From positions 1-26,270 of the forward strand of contig CAAETY010000005.1 of the NCBI GenBank assembly GCA_900759105.1: DNA of 26,270 nucleotides, in the 5' to 3' direction. Position numbers and translations under genes: made by a program. Within the stretch, counting starts at the first letter, position 1; each line of letters begins with the position of its first letter. Below the pieces are notes generated by a model, which was given only the letters and a program-made list of their open reading frames with translations, did no database searches and was not told the origin of the DNA. The DNA is from Peptococcaceae bacterium (GTDB lineage: Bacteria; Bacillota; Peptococcia; Peptococcales; Peptococcaceae). This document shows positions 14,605-21,621 of the stretch, in pieces.

Positions 14605-15819
14605 ATGGATTTGTCAACCAACAATAGACCGATGATGGAAGAGATGAAGAACGGCCAATGGCCTTCCTTCGTAAAAGAAATTGAAAAAGCTACTTCCGTC
14701 GATAATGAAGTTTGTAATACTTTGCTCGATTTATTGGAAGAATCTTATGAAGTCAGAAAACCACTTTGGAAGCACGGTGGTATCGTAGGCGTACGCGGTT
14801 ACGGCGGCGGTGTTGTAGGTCGTTATACCTTAAAACCTGAAAAATACCCAGCAGTAACCGAATTCCACACTGTTCGTGTTAACCAACCTTCTGGTTTCTT
14901 CTACAAGACTTCCGACCTTCGCACTTTGTGCGACATCTGGGAAAAGCACGGCTCCGGTTTGACCAACATGCATGGTGCTACCGGTGACATCGTATTCCTC
15001 GGTACTACTACCGACGAATTACAACCATGCTTCAATGACCTTTCTGATGCTGGTTGGGACTTGGGTGGTTCCGGTTCTAACCTCAGAACCCCAAGCTGCT
15101 GCGTAGGTCCTGGTCGTTGCGAATTCTCTTGCATCGATACCTTGGACTTCACCTACAATGTAACCCAACACTATCAAATGGAATTACACCGCCCAATGTG
15201 GCCTTACAAGTCCAAAATCAAAGTGTCTGGATGCCCTAACGACTGCGTATCTTCCGTAGCACGTTCCGACATTGCGGTTATCGGTACCTGGAGAGACGAT
15301 ATTAAGATTGATCAAGCTGAAGTAGCTGCTTATGCAGATGCTGGTCTCCCAATCAATGCTATTATCTCCCGTTGCCCATCCAACTGCATGAAGTACGATG
15401 CTGACAAGAAAGAAATCACCATCGATAACGCTAACTGCACCCGTTGCATGCACTGCATCAACGTTATGCCTAAGGCTCTCCATGTTGGTGATGATAAGGG
15501 CTGCTCCATCCTTCTCGGTGGTAAGTCTACTATCGTTCAATCTGCTTTCTTGGGCTGGGTAGTTGTACCATTCATGAAGCTCGATAAAGAAAACGACTAC
15601 GAAAACTTCAAAGAATTCATAGAAGGCGTTTGGGACTGGTGGGATGAAAACGCTAAGACTCGTGAACGTCTTGGTGAATTGATCTACAGACTCGGCATGA
15701 ACTCCATGCTTAAAGCTATCGACATGAAGCCAGTACCACAAATGGTTAAGCATCCACGTGAAAACCCTTATATCTACTGGTATGGTGAAGACTTTAATCA
15801 AACGGAGGTGGCTGAATAA
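14605..15819 (+). CDS. dsrA: Dissimilatory sulfite reductase alpha subunit
   Basis: 404 residues, close to known DsrA. With DsrB it forms the alpha2beta2 enzyme that reduces sulfite. The siroheme-[4Fe-4S] ligands are present: C166-x5-C172 (CVGPGRC) and C210-x3-C214 (CPNDC). A ferredoxin domain with CPSNC (257-261) and CTRCMHCINVMPKAL (278-292) is inserted as in the family. The N terminus NGQWPSFVKEIEK matches other DsrA proteins. ATG 14605 is only 3 bases from GGAGG (14597-14601); TTG 14611, six bases on, has the better spacing and may be the real start. Codons are strongly biased (GGT, AAC, GAC, TTC, ACC), as for an abundant protein. The stop overlaps the dsrB start by one base. Confidence 0.98.
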   Translation: MDLSTNNRPMMEEMKNGQWPSFVKEIEKATSVDNEVCNTLLDLLEESYEVRKPLWKHGGIVGVRGYGGGVVGRYTLKPEKYPAVTEFHTVRVNQPSGFFYKTSDLRTLCDIWEKHGSGLTNMHGATGDIVFLGTTTDELQPCFNDLSDAGWDLGGSGSNLRTPSCCVGPGRCEFSCIDTLDFTYNVTQHYQMELHRPMWPYKSKIKVSGCPNDCVSSVARSDIAVIGTWRDDIKIDQAEVAAYADAGLPINAIISRCPSNCMKYDADKKEITIDNANCTRCMHCINVMPKALHVGDDKGCSILLGGKSTIVQSAFLGWVVVPFMKLDKENDYENFKEFIEGVWDWWDENAKTRERLGELIYRLGMNSMLKAIDMKPVPQMVKHPRENPYIYWYGEDFNQTEVAE

Positions 15820-16907
15820 TGATGTCTCAATACGCTGCAACTGATATTGGACCACCGCACTACTGGGATAAAATGCCTAAAGTATGCCAAGATAACTACG
15901 GTGTATGGCAATATCACGAAAAAGTAAAACCAGGTGTTTTAAAGCACGTTGGTCCTAACGGGGCTCTTTACACTGTACGTGTTGGTTCCCCACGTTTGCT
16001 TTCTACCGAATCCATTCGTTGGTTCGCTGACTTAGCTGACAAGTACTGCGAAGGTCACCTTCGTTTTACTACCCGTAGCTCTGTAGAATTCTTGACTACC
16101 GAAGAAGCAAACGTTGACAAGATCATCGAAGAAGTAGAAGCTTATGGCTTCCCTGTTGGTGGTACTGGTAACTCCTTGCGTAACATGCTTCACACTCAAG
16201 GTTGGGTACACTGCCACAGTGCTGCTACTGACGCTTCTGGTACCGTTAAAGTTGTTATGGACGCTCTCTATGACTACTTCAAGCGCGATGACCTTCCAGC
16301 TCAATTGAAGATCTCCATGGCTTGCTGCTTGAACATGTGCGGTGCTGTACACTGCTCCGACATTTCTTTCGTAGGTATGCACAGAACTATTCCTCAAGTA
16401 ATTGACGAAGCTGTTGCTGACTCTTGCGAAATCCCTAACTTGGTAGCTGCTTGCCCTGTAGGTGCAATCCGTCCAAACCCTAAGAAGAAATCCGTTACTA
16501 TTAACGAAGAAAAGTGCATGTACTGCGGTAACTGCTTCTCCGTATGCCCTGCACTCCCAATCGCAGACCCAGAACACGACGGTCTCTCCATCTTCGTTGG
16601 TGGTAAAGTTTCTAACACCCGTAAGGGCCCTGCTTTCTCCAAGCTCGTTGTTCCTTACATCCCTAACGAACCACCAAGATGGCCAACCCTCGTTAACACT
16701 ATCAAGCACTTGGTAGAAATCTGGGTTGAAAATGCTCTTCCTGGCGAACGTTATGGTGAATGGGTAGAACGTATTGGTTGGGAAAAATTCTTTGAAATTT
16801 CCGGCCTCGAATTCACCGATAAGCACATCGATGACTTTACCTTCTCCGTGAAGACCTTCCGTTCTACTTCTAACTTCAAATTTACTGACGCAGTTGAAAC
16901 CATGTAA
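15819..16907 (+). CDS. dsrB: Dissimilatory sulfite reductase beta subunit
   Basis: 362 residues. Beta-subunit features: GWVHCHSAATDASG with Cys132, ACCLNMCGAVHCSD with C170-x3-C174 completing the siroheme-[4Fe-4S] site, and a ferredoxin domain with AACPVGAIRP and CMYCGNCFSVCP (233-244). The N-terminal IGPPHYWDKMPKVC and the sequence GHLRFTTRSSVEF match DsrB of reducers. GGAGG at 15804-15808 serves ATG 15819, which overlaps the dsrA TAA by one base and implies coupled, equimolar synthesis; ATG 15822 is an alternative. A long antisense frame across dsrB is a by-product of the biased codons. Confidence 0.98.
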   Translation: MMSQYAATDIGPPHYWDKMPKVCQDNYGVWQYHEKVKPGVLKHVGPNGALYTVRVGSPRLLSTESIRWFADLADKYCEGHLRFTTRSSVEFLTTEEANVDKIIEEVEAYGFPVGGTGNSLRNMLHTQGWVHCHSAATDASGTVKVVMDALYDYFKRDDLPAQLKISMACCLNMCGAVHCSDISFVGMHRTIPQVIDEAVADSCEIPNLVAACPVGAIRPNPKKKSVTINEEKCMYCGNCFSVCPALPIADPEHDGLSIFVGGKVSNTRKGPAFSKLVVPYIPNEPPRWPTLVNTIKHLVEIWVENALPGERYGEWVERIGWEKFFEISGLEFTDKHIDDFTFSVKTFRSTSNFKFTDAVETM

Positions 16908-16950
16908 TTTTGGTTTAGCCCTGTAACATCTGTCGAAAGGAGATGTCATA

Positions 16951-17166
16951 ATGGCTGACTTCACTAAAGAAGAACTCGAAGCAAAAGTTCTCGAATTCCT
17001 CGGCACCGTAGACAAAGCTAAAAACCGTCAAATCGCGGACGCTCTCGGTGTTAAAAAACGTGATATCGATGCTGTTGTTGCCGACTTGGCCAACGCTGGG
17101 AAGATTGAATATCTCTATCTTGGGACTTCCTATGTAACTCTTCCTGAAAACGTAAAGAATTCCTAA
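16951..17166 (+). CDS. dsrD: DsrD, activator of dissimilatory sulfite reductase
   Basis: 71 residues with the winged-helix pattern of DsrD: a helical start (ADFTKEELEAKVLEFL), a helix-turn-helix-like middle (NRQIADALGVKKRDIDAVVADLANAG) and a beta wing (KIEYLYLGTSYVTL). DsrD is typical of sulfite and sulfate reducers and generally missing from sulfur oxidisers that use Dsr in reverse; in sulfate reducers it has been shown to stimulate DsrAB activity. AAAGGAG lies upstream of ATG 16951 and the gap from dsrB is 43 bases, so it shares the dsrAB transcript. A weak hairpin (17172-17186) follows. Confidence 0.93.
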   Translation: MADFTKEELEAKVLEFLGTVDKAKNRQIADALGVKKRDIDAVVADLANAGKIEYLYLGTSYVTLPENVKNS

Positions 17167-17171
17167 TTCTT

Positions 17172-17186
17172 TACTCTAGAAGAGTA
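17172..17186 (+). terminator. Weak hairpin after dsrD
   Basis: TACTCT (17172-17177) pairs with AGAGTA (17181-17186) around AGA, followed by the T-poor GTTTGATTTG. It may end or attenuate the dsrABD transcript, allowing different levels of the downstream pair. Confidence 0.35.
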
Positions 17187-17255
17187 GTTTGATTTGAATT
17201 GATATCGGTTTTTAGCAATTCTGAAATAAACTTTTTGAATTTTTCTGAAAACCGC

Positions 17256-17284
17256 TTTCTTTTAATGAATTCTAATGATATAAT
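17256..17284 (+). promoter_or_regulatory. Possible promoter of the orf66-dsrC pair
   Basis: TATAAT (17279-17284) with a poor -35, TTTCTT (17256-17261), at 17 bases. The predicted start near 17291 would fall at the beginning of the SD sequence (17289-17295), giving an unusually short leader, so the exact start is doubtful. The surrounding 17187-17288 is very AT-rich. Confidence 0.45.
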
Positions 17285-17301
17285 ATGTAAAGGAGCTGCA
17301 C

Positions 17302-17502
17302 ATGGCATTAATGGATGATTGCAACGAATGGTTGAACTTTTGCGATGATTTGATTCGTGAAATTTCCGACTCGAAGTTAAGCGATTTTAAGATGGGTCAG
17401 ATTGACGGTCTTAAACTTGCTACTGACATGTTGAAAGACTATTTGGTTGAATATCCTGGCTTTGTGGATCCAAAACATAAATTTGACAAATTTAAAATGT
17501 GA
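17302..17502 (+). CDS. Unrecognised 66-residue acidic protein in the dsr locus
   Basis: 66 residues, acidic and probably helical: MALMDDCNEWLNFCDDLIRE, then SDFKMGQIDGLKLATDMLKD, then a short PGFVDPKHKFDKFKM tail. Two cysteines (Cys7 and Cys14) are near the N terminus. No signal peptide or membrane segment, so cytoplasmic. AAAGGAG (17289-17295) is 6 bases before ATG 17302. Its TGA (17500-17502) overlaps the SD of dsrC and the gap is 11 bases, so the two are cotranscribed and perhaps coupled. I do not recognise a family. Position suggests a helper or partner of DsrC or DsrAB, but this is guilt by association only. Confidence 0.85.
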   Translation: MALMDDCNEWLNFCDDLIREISDSKLSDFKMGQIDGLKLATDMLKDYLVEYPGFVDPKHKFDKFKM

Positions 17503-17513
17503 GGTGCTTATCA

Positions 17514-17831
17514 ATGCCAGAAATCGAAGTAAATGGTAAAGCTGTTGAAGTCGACGAAGACGGTTTCTTAGTAAGTCTCGACGACTGGACTGAAGACGTT
17601 GCTAAGTTCTTGGCTGACTCCGAAGGCGTTAGCGAACTTACCGAAGAACACTGGAAGCTCATCAACTACCTTAAGGACTACTACAATGAATATGGTATCG
17701 CTCCAATGGTACGTAAGATGACCAAAGAATCTGGTTTCTCCCTTAAAGAAATCTATGATCTCTTCCCATCTGGCCCAGCTAAGGGCGCATGCAAAATCGC
17801 TGGTCTTCCAAAACCAACCGGTTGCGTATAA
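17514..17831 (+). CDS. dsrC: DsrC, sulfur-carrier protein of dissimilatory sulfite reduction
   Basis: 105 residues, standard size. The C-terminal arm GACKIAGLPKPTGCV carries both conserved cysteines, Cys93 and the penultimate Cys104 spaced by ten residues, which form the trisulfide with sulfur from sulfite in the DsrAB reaction; single-Cys TusE-like or RspA-like relatives lack this pair. The body has VDEDGFLVSLDDWTEDVA and YLKDYYNEYGIAPMVRKM. DsrMK at the membrane would reduce the trisulfide, but its genes are not here. I chose ATG 17514 with GAGGTG (17501-17506) upstream, not GTG 17499, which overlaps the previous gene. Codon bias is as strong as in dsrAB. Confidence 0.98.
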   Translation: MPEIEVNGKAVEVDEDGFLVSLDDWTEDVAKFLADSEGVSELTEEHWKLINYLKDYYNEYGIAPMVRKMTKESGFSLKEIYDLFPSGPAKGACKIAGLPKPTGCV

Positions 17832-17870
17832 TTAAATACGTTTAATTTGGAAAACTGTTTAGTCAGTTAT

Positions 17871-17902
17871 AAGGTGTATCGAGTAATCGATACACCTTTT
17901 TT
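17871..17902 (+). terminator. Strong terminator of the dsr locus
   Basis: AAGGTGTATCGA (17871-17882) pairs perfectly with TCGATACACCTT (17887-17898), loop GTAA, then TTTTTT. Confidence 0.95.
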
Positions 17903-17965
17903 GTCGTATAAAAAAATCTATATATTCATATATAACACATATAAATCGATTATCAATGAATAAAA

Positions 17966-17994
17966 TTGCACTATTTATTGGAATTTGATATAGT
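17966..17994 (+). promoter_or_regulatory. Promoter of the phosphoribosyltransferase gene
   Basis: TTGCAC (17966-17971), 17-base spacer, TATAGT (17989-17994). The start is predicted near 18001, 22 bases before ATG 18023; an in-frame upstream start at 17966 would lie inside the promoter. Confidence 0.7.
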
Positions 17995-18022
17995 TGTAGC
18001 ATACAGTAAGGGAGGGTTTACT

Positions 18023-18598
18023 ATGAAAAAATTTCACGATGTTGAAATTTCAGGTCTCAAACGCCGTCTTTCTTTGTATCAAATTGATGAGGACACATGG
18101 ATTCCGCTGTTTATTGCCTATAATGAAGTAGAATTGATACAGGCTGCCGCCGCAGAATTGCTTGAAAAGGTGCCGGATTTTGACTGCATCCTTACGGAAG
18201 AAATTCAAGGGATTTCTTTGGCTTATGCAATGACTTTGTTGTCCAATAAAGAACGATTTGTTGTTGCTAGAAAGAGTGCGAAAGCCTACATGGATGACGC
18301 AGTTGCGATTCAGGTTGTTGAGCATAAAGAAGATGGTGATGTTTTCAAACGCCTCTATTTATCTAAGGATGATGCTGACTATATCGCTAATAAGCGGGTA
18401 CTGCTGGTCGATGACGTAGTGCTTCGTGGTACAACTATGAGTGCGTTAGCTGACTTAACCAATGCGCTCGGTGGTTACGTGGTTGGTGAAGCCAGTATTA
18501 TTCGACATGGTTTTGGTATTGAAGAGTCTGAACAGTACATAGATAAATCATACTTACTGTCATTGCCGTTGTTTTCTGCTGACGGCGAAGCGCTTTAA
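18023..18598 (+). CDS. Phosphoribosyltransferase-domain protein
   Basis: 191 residues. The PRPP-binding loop is clear at about 126-138, VLLVDDVVLRGTT, preceded by a beta strand and ending in the Gly-Thr-Thr that holds the PRPP phosphate. CILTEEIQGISLAYAM (about 55-70) and FVVARKSAKAYM fit the type I fold of the adenine/xanthine group, yet the N terminus does not match canonical Apt or Xpt and the base-binding hood is not identifiable. It may salvage a purine or act as a PRPP-sensing regulator. GGGAGG precedes ATG 18023. ilvD follows after 37 bases with no visible promoter, so both are likely on one transcript. Confidence 0.82.
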   Translation: MKKFHDVEISGLKRRLSLYQIDEDTWIPLFIAYNEVELIQAAAAELLEKVPDFDCILTEEIQGISLAYAMTLLSNKERFVVARKSAKAYMDDAVAIQVVEHKEDGDVFKRLYLSKDDADYIANKRVLLVDDVVLRGTTMSALADLTNALGGYVVGEASIIRHGFGIEESEQYIDKSYLLSLPLFSADGEAL

Positions 18599-18635
18599 TT
18601 TCTATACTTAGTTTTATTTGGAGATGAGATGTCTT

Positions 18636-20318
18636 ATGAGAAGTGATCAAGTAAAAAAAGGTCCTGCACGTGCACCACACCGCTCTTTGTTTTATGCGAT
18701 GGGCTACACTTCAGATGATTTGAAAAAACCGTTAATTGGTATTGTTAATGCTCAAAATGAAGTAATTCCTGGGCATTTTCATTTAGATGAGATTGCTCGT
18801 GCAGTTAAAGCCGGTGTATTAGGAGCCGGTGGTACTCCTATGGAATTTCCAGCGATTGGTCTGTGTGATGGGATAGCAATGAATCATTCCGGGATGAATT
18901 ATTCATTGGCAACGCGTGAATTAATTGCTGATTCTATTGAATCTATGTACATGGCATATAAATTTGATGGTCTTGTTTTGATTGGTAACTGCGATAAAAT
19001 TGTGCCGGGGATGTTAATGGCTGCAGCGCGTTTAGATGTTCCTTGCGTTTATGTGAGCGGCGGTCCTATGCTGCCTGGACGATATAATGGCCATGATAGC
19101 GATTTGACGATGGGGGCTTTTGAAGCAGTAGGTGCATATACTTCAGGAAAAATTGACGAACAAACTTTAACGGAGATGGAAGAAACTGCTTGCCAAACTT
19201 GTGGCTCTTGTGCCGGGATGTATACTGCAAATACTATTAATTGCTTGGCAGAAGCACTTGGTTTGGCTCTTCCCGGTAATGGGACAACTCCTGCTCCTTA
19301 TGGTGCCCGTAAGGCATTAGCAAGAAAAGCTGGGAAGCAGGTTATGGAAATGGTTGAACGTGATATCACTGCGCGTGATATTTTCACCAGAGAAGCTTTC
19401 TTAAATGCGATTACTGTGGATATGGCAATCGGTGGTTCTACCAACACTGTGCTCCATTTGATGGCAATTGCGAACCAAGCCAATGTAAAGATTACGTTGG
19501 ATGATTTTGATCGTATTGCCAATAGCACGCCACAATTGAGCAAATTAAGTCCATCAAGTACCCAGCATATTAATGAACTGCATGAAGCAGGTGGTATTCC
19601 AGCACTTATGAAGCAATTGTTAGATGTAGGCAAAATTGATGGTTCTTTGATGACTGTAACTGGTAAGACTGTTGCTGAAAATGTAGCAGGTGCTGTTGTT
19701 AAGGATCGTAATATTATTCACGATTTTGACAATGCATATTCTAAAACTGGCGGACTGGCTGTTCTTGTGGGCAATCTTGCTCCAGATGGTGCAGTTGTTA
19801 AGCAAGGCGGCGTTGCAAAAGAAATGTTACAACATTCCGGTCCTGCACGTGTCTATAATTCTGAAGAAGAAGCATTTGCGGCAATTACCGGCAATGAAAT
19901 TCACTCAGGAGATGTTGTTGTTATTCGTTACGAAGGGCCAAAAGGTGGTCCGGGGATGAAAGAAATGCTTTCTCCGACGGCCGCTTTAATTGGCGCTGGA
20001 TTAGGTAAAGAAGTTGCGCTCTTGACTGACGGCCGTTTCTCCGGTGGGACAGCAGGGGCGTGTATTGGTCATATTTCTCCTGAAGCGGCAGAAGGCGGGC
20101 CACTCGGTTTGTTGGTTGATGGGGACGTTATTGATATTGATATCCCAAATCGCAAGCTCTCTGTTCGCTTGAGTGATGATGAACTTGCAGCACGACGTGA
20201 AGCACGTGTTGCACCAAAACGTGATTTGATTGCAAATTCTTATTTGCGTCGTTATGCTTATTTGGTAACATCTGCAAGTACTGGTGCGGTAATGCGTGAT
20301 CCATTGCAAGATGAATAA
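18636..20318 (+). CDS. ilvD: Dihydroxy-acid dehydratase
   Basis: 560 residues, full length. It dehydrates 2,3-dihydroxy-isovalerate and -methylvalerate in valine and isoleucine synthesis, using an Fe-S cluster and Mg2+. The cluster cysteines are present: Cys77 (LCDG), Cys119 (GNCDKIVPGML) and Cys192 in CGSCAGMYTANT. C-terminal ALLTDGRFSGGTAGACIGHI and EGGPLGLLVDGD are typical. ATG 18636 gives the family N terminus MRSDQVKKGPARAPHRSL; upstream in-frame TTG 18618 and ATG 18624 are less likely. It stands apart from other branched-chain genes here and shows no T-box or leader peptide, so regulation is probably through the upstream promoter. Confidence 0.97.
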   Translation: MRSDQVKKGPARAPHRSLFYAMGYTSDDLKKPLIGIVNAQNEVIPGHFHLDEIARAVKAGVLGAGGTPMEFPAIGLCDGIAMNHSGMNYSLATRELIADSIESMYMAYKFDGLVLIGNCDKIVPGMLMAAARLDVPCVYVSGGPMLPGRYNGHDSDLTMGAFEAVGAYTSGKIDEQTLTEMEETACQTCGSCAGMYTANTINCLAEALGLALPGNGTTPAPYGARKALARKAGKQVMEMVERDITARDIFTREAFLNAITVDMAIGGSTNTVLHLMAIANQANVKITLDDFDRIANSTPQLSKLSPSSTQHINELHEAGGIPALMKQLLDVGKIDGSLMTVTGKTVAENVAGAVVKDRNIIHDFDNAYSKTGGLAVLVGNLAPDGAVVKQGGVAKEMLQHSGPARVYNSEEEAFAAITGNEIHSGDVVVIRYEGPKGGPGMKEMLSPTAALIGAGLGKEVALLTDGRFSGGTAGACIGHISPEAAEGGPLGLLVDGDVIDIDIPNRKLSVRLSDDELAARREARVAPKRDLIANSYLRRYAYLVTSASTGAVMRDPLQDE

Positions 20319-20332
20319 TAGTGATAATATTT

Positions 20333-20366
20333 ATGCCGTGGCTTTTAAGAAGTCACGGCATTTTTT
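20333..20366 (+). terminator. Terminator after ilvD
   Basis: A 12-bp stem (20333-20344 with 20350-20361, one G-T pair) around TTAAG, followed by TTTTTT. Confidence 0.93.
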
Positions 20367-20367
20367 A

Positions 20368-20397
20368 TTGATAAAGTTATTAAGAAAATAAAATAAT
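20368..20397 (+). promoter_or_regulatory. Possible promoter of the glycosyltransferase operon
   Basis: TTGATA (20368-20373), 18-base spacer, AATAAT (20392-20397). The -35 abuts the ilvD terminator. A start near 20404 would leave a leader of about 70 bases. No better pair is visible before the gene. Confidence 0.35.
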
Positions 20398-20472
20398 AGT
20401 TTGTCCGTTATAGAACATCATAGGTGTTTATGGTAGGATAATGAAGGAAGAACAACGGAAAGGATGGAGCCT

Positions 20473-21603
20473 ATGAGGATTATGATTGTCACAGAGGTTT
20501 TTTTGCCGGCTGTTGATGGCTTGGTGTTGAGACTAACTGAGGCGATTCGATATTTCCATAAGGAAGGACATGATGTTGCTGTAGTAACACCAAATCGTGG
20601 TATCGACCAATTTGATGGCGCAACGATATATGGAATTTCTGACAAACGGTTGCCGTTTGGAAAAAATAATTGGGGGGCACCGTCTTTAAAGAATATTTAT
20701 GATTTTATGCTTGAGTTTTCTCCGCAAGTTGTTCATATTGCAAATCCGCTGTTACTGGGTAGTGTGGCAGCAAAATATGCAAATAAGCTTGGTATTCCTA
20801 TTGTGATTAGTTATCATACTAATTTTATGGATTGCTTAAAGCACTATCATCTAAAAAATAAAATCACTGAGAATGTGCTTTGGCGCTCAAGAAAGAAAAT
20901 TTCTGATGGTGCAGTATTAAACCTGTGTACTTCCTATGTGATGCGTTCTGCATTAAGGAATTATGGCATACATGATGTCCATGTGCTAAAGCGTGGCGTT
21001 GATTCTGAGCAGCGACATCCGAAGTTTGCATCGGATGATATGCGAATGATTCTGAGTAAGGGTCAAGCAAACAAGAAACTATTAGTGTACATTGGCTCAT
21101 TAACAAAAACAAAGGATTTGGAATCTTTATTGCCAATGATGAAACGTCGAGATGATGTTTGCCTAGCTATTGTTGGTGATGGCGATTATCGTCAGACACT
21201 TGAAAATATTTTTGCCGGAACCAATACAGTTTTTGTAGGGTATCTGCGTGGCGAAAATCTAGCGGAAGCGTATGCATCGGGTGATGCATATATTTTCCCA
21301 ACGCGAAGAGAGCAAGTTGGCGTTGGTTTGCTTGAAGTAATGGCATCCGGTGTGCCTATTATCGCAGTACGTGCGCCCCTTATCACCGAACAATTTGAGA
21401 ATGGCAGAGATGCGCTGTTATATACAGCTGGAGATGAAGCGTCCTTGGATGCTGCTATTGATAGAATGGAAGACAAGGTGCTCATGCGCCGTATTGGAAA
21501 AATTGTTCGTAAAGAGGCGGAAGCAAGTAGCTGGGAACGTGCCAGTCAACAGCTTATGGATTATTACAGCATCGCGTATACGCGTGCGACACATTATAAC
21601 TAG
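20473..21603 (+). CDS. GT4-family glycosyltransferase
   Basis: About 377 residues with the two Rossmann-like domains of GT-B enzymes. The N domain starts MRIMIVTEVFLPAVDGLV, with VVHIANPLLLG and ISYHTNF; the C domain has LVYIGSLTKTKD, VGDGDYRQTL, and the nucleotide-sugar motif around 275-300, FPTRREQVGVGLLEVMASG followed by VP. It resembles the SQD2/mannosyltransferase group that acts on lipids or cell-envelope glycans at the inner face of the membrane, but donor and acceptor are not deducible. I chose ATG 20473, 8 bases after AAAGGA; ATG 20464 lies directly against it. The response regulator starts 18 bases downstream, so it leads a three-gene unit. Confidence 0.9.
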   Translation: MRIMIVTEVFLPAVDGLVLRLTEAIRYFHKEGHDVAVVTPNRGIDQFDGATIYGISDKRLPFGKNNWGAPSLKNIYDFMLEFSPQVVHIANPLLLGSVAAKYANKLGIPIVISYHTNFMDCLKHYHLKNKITENVLWRSRKKISDGAVLNLCTSYVMRSALRNYGIHDVHVLKRGVDSEQRHPKFASDDMRMILSKGQANKKLLVYIGSLTKTKDLESLLPMMKRRDDVCLAIVGDGDYRQTLENIFAGTNTVFVGYLRGENLAEAYASGDAYIFPTRREQVGVGLLEVMASGVPIIAVRAPLITEQFENGRDALLYTAGDEASLDAAIDRMEDKVLMRRIGKIVRKEAEASSWERASQQLMDYYSIAYTRATHYN

Positions 21604-21621
21604 AGAAAAGGTTGTGTGCTT

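Noticed and set aside
15184..15855. A 223-residue minus-strand open frame opposite dsrA
   Set aside because: Antisense to dsrA, with no ribosome binding site or domain pattern.
16032..17015. A 327-residue minus-strand open frame opposite dsrB
   Set aside because: It is antisense to a certain gene with strong codon bias, has no SD and no recognisable domain; it is a composition shadow.
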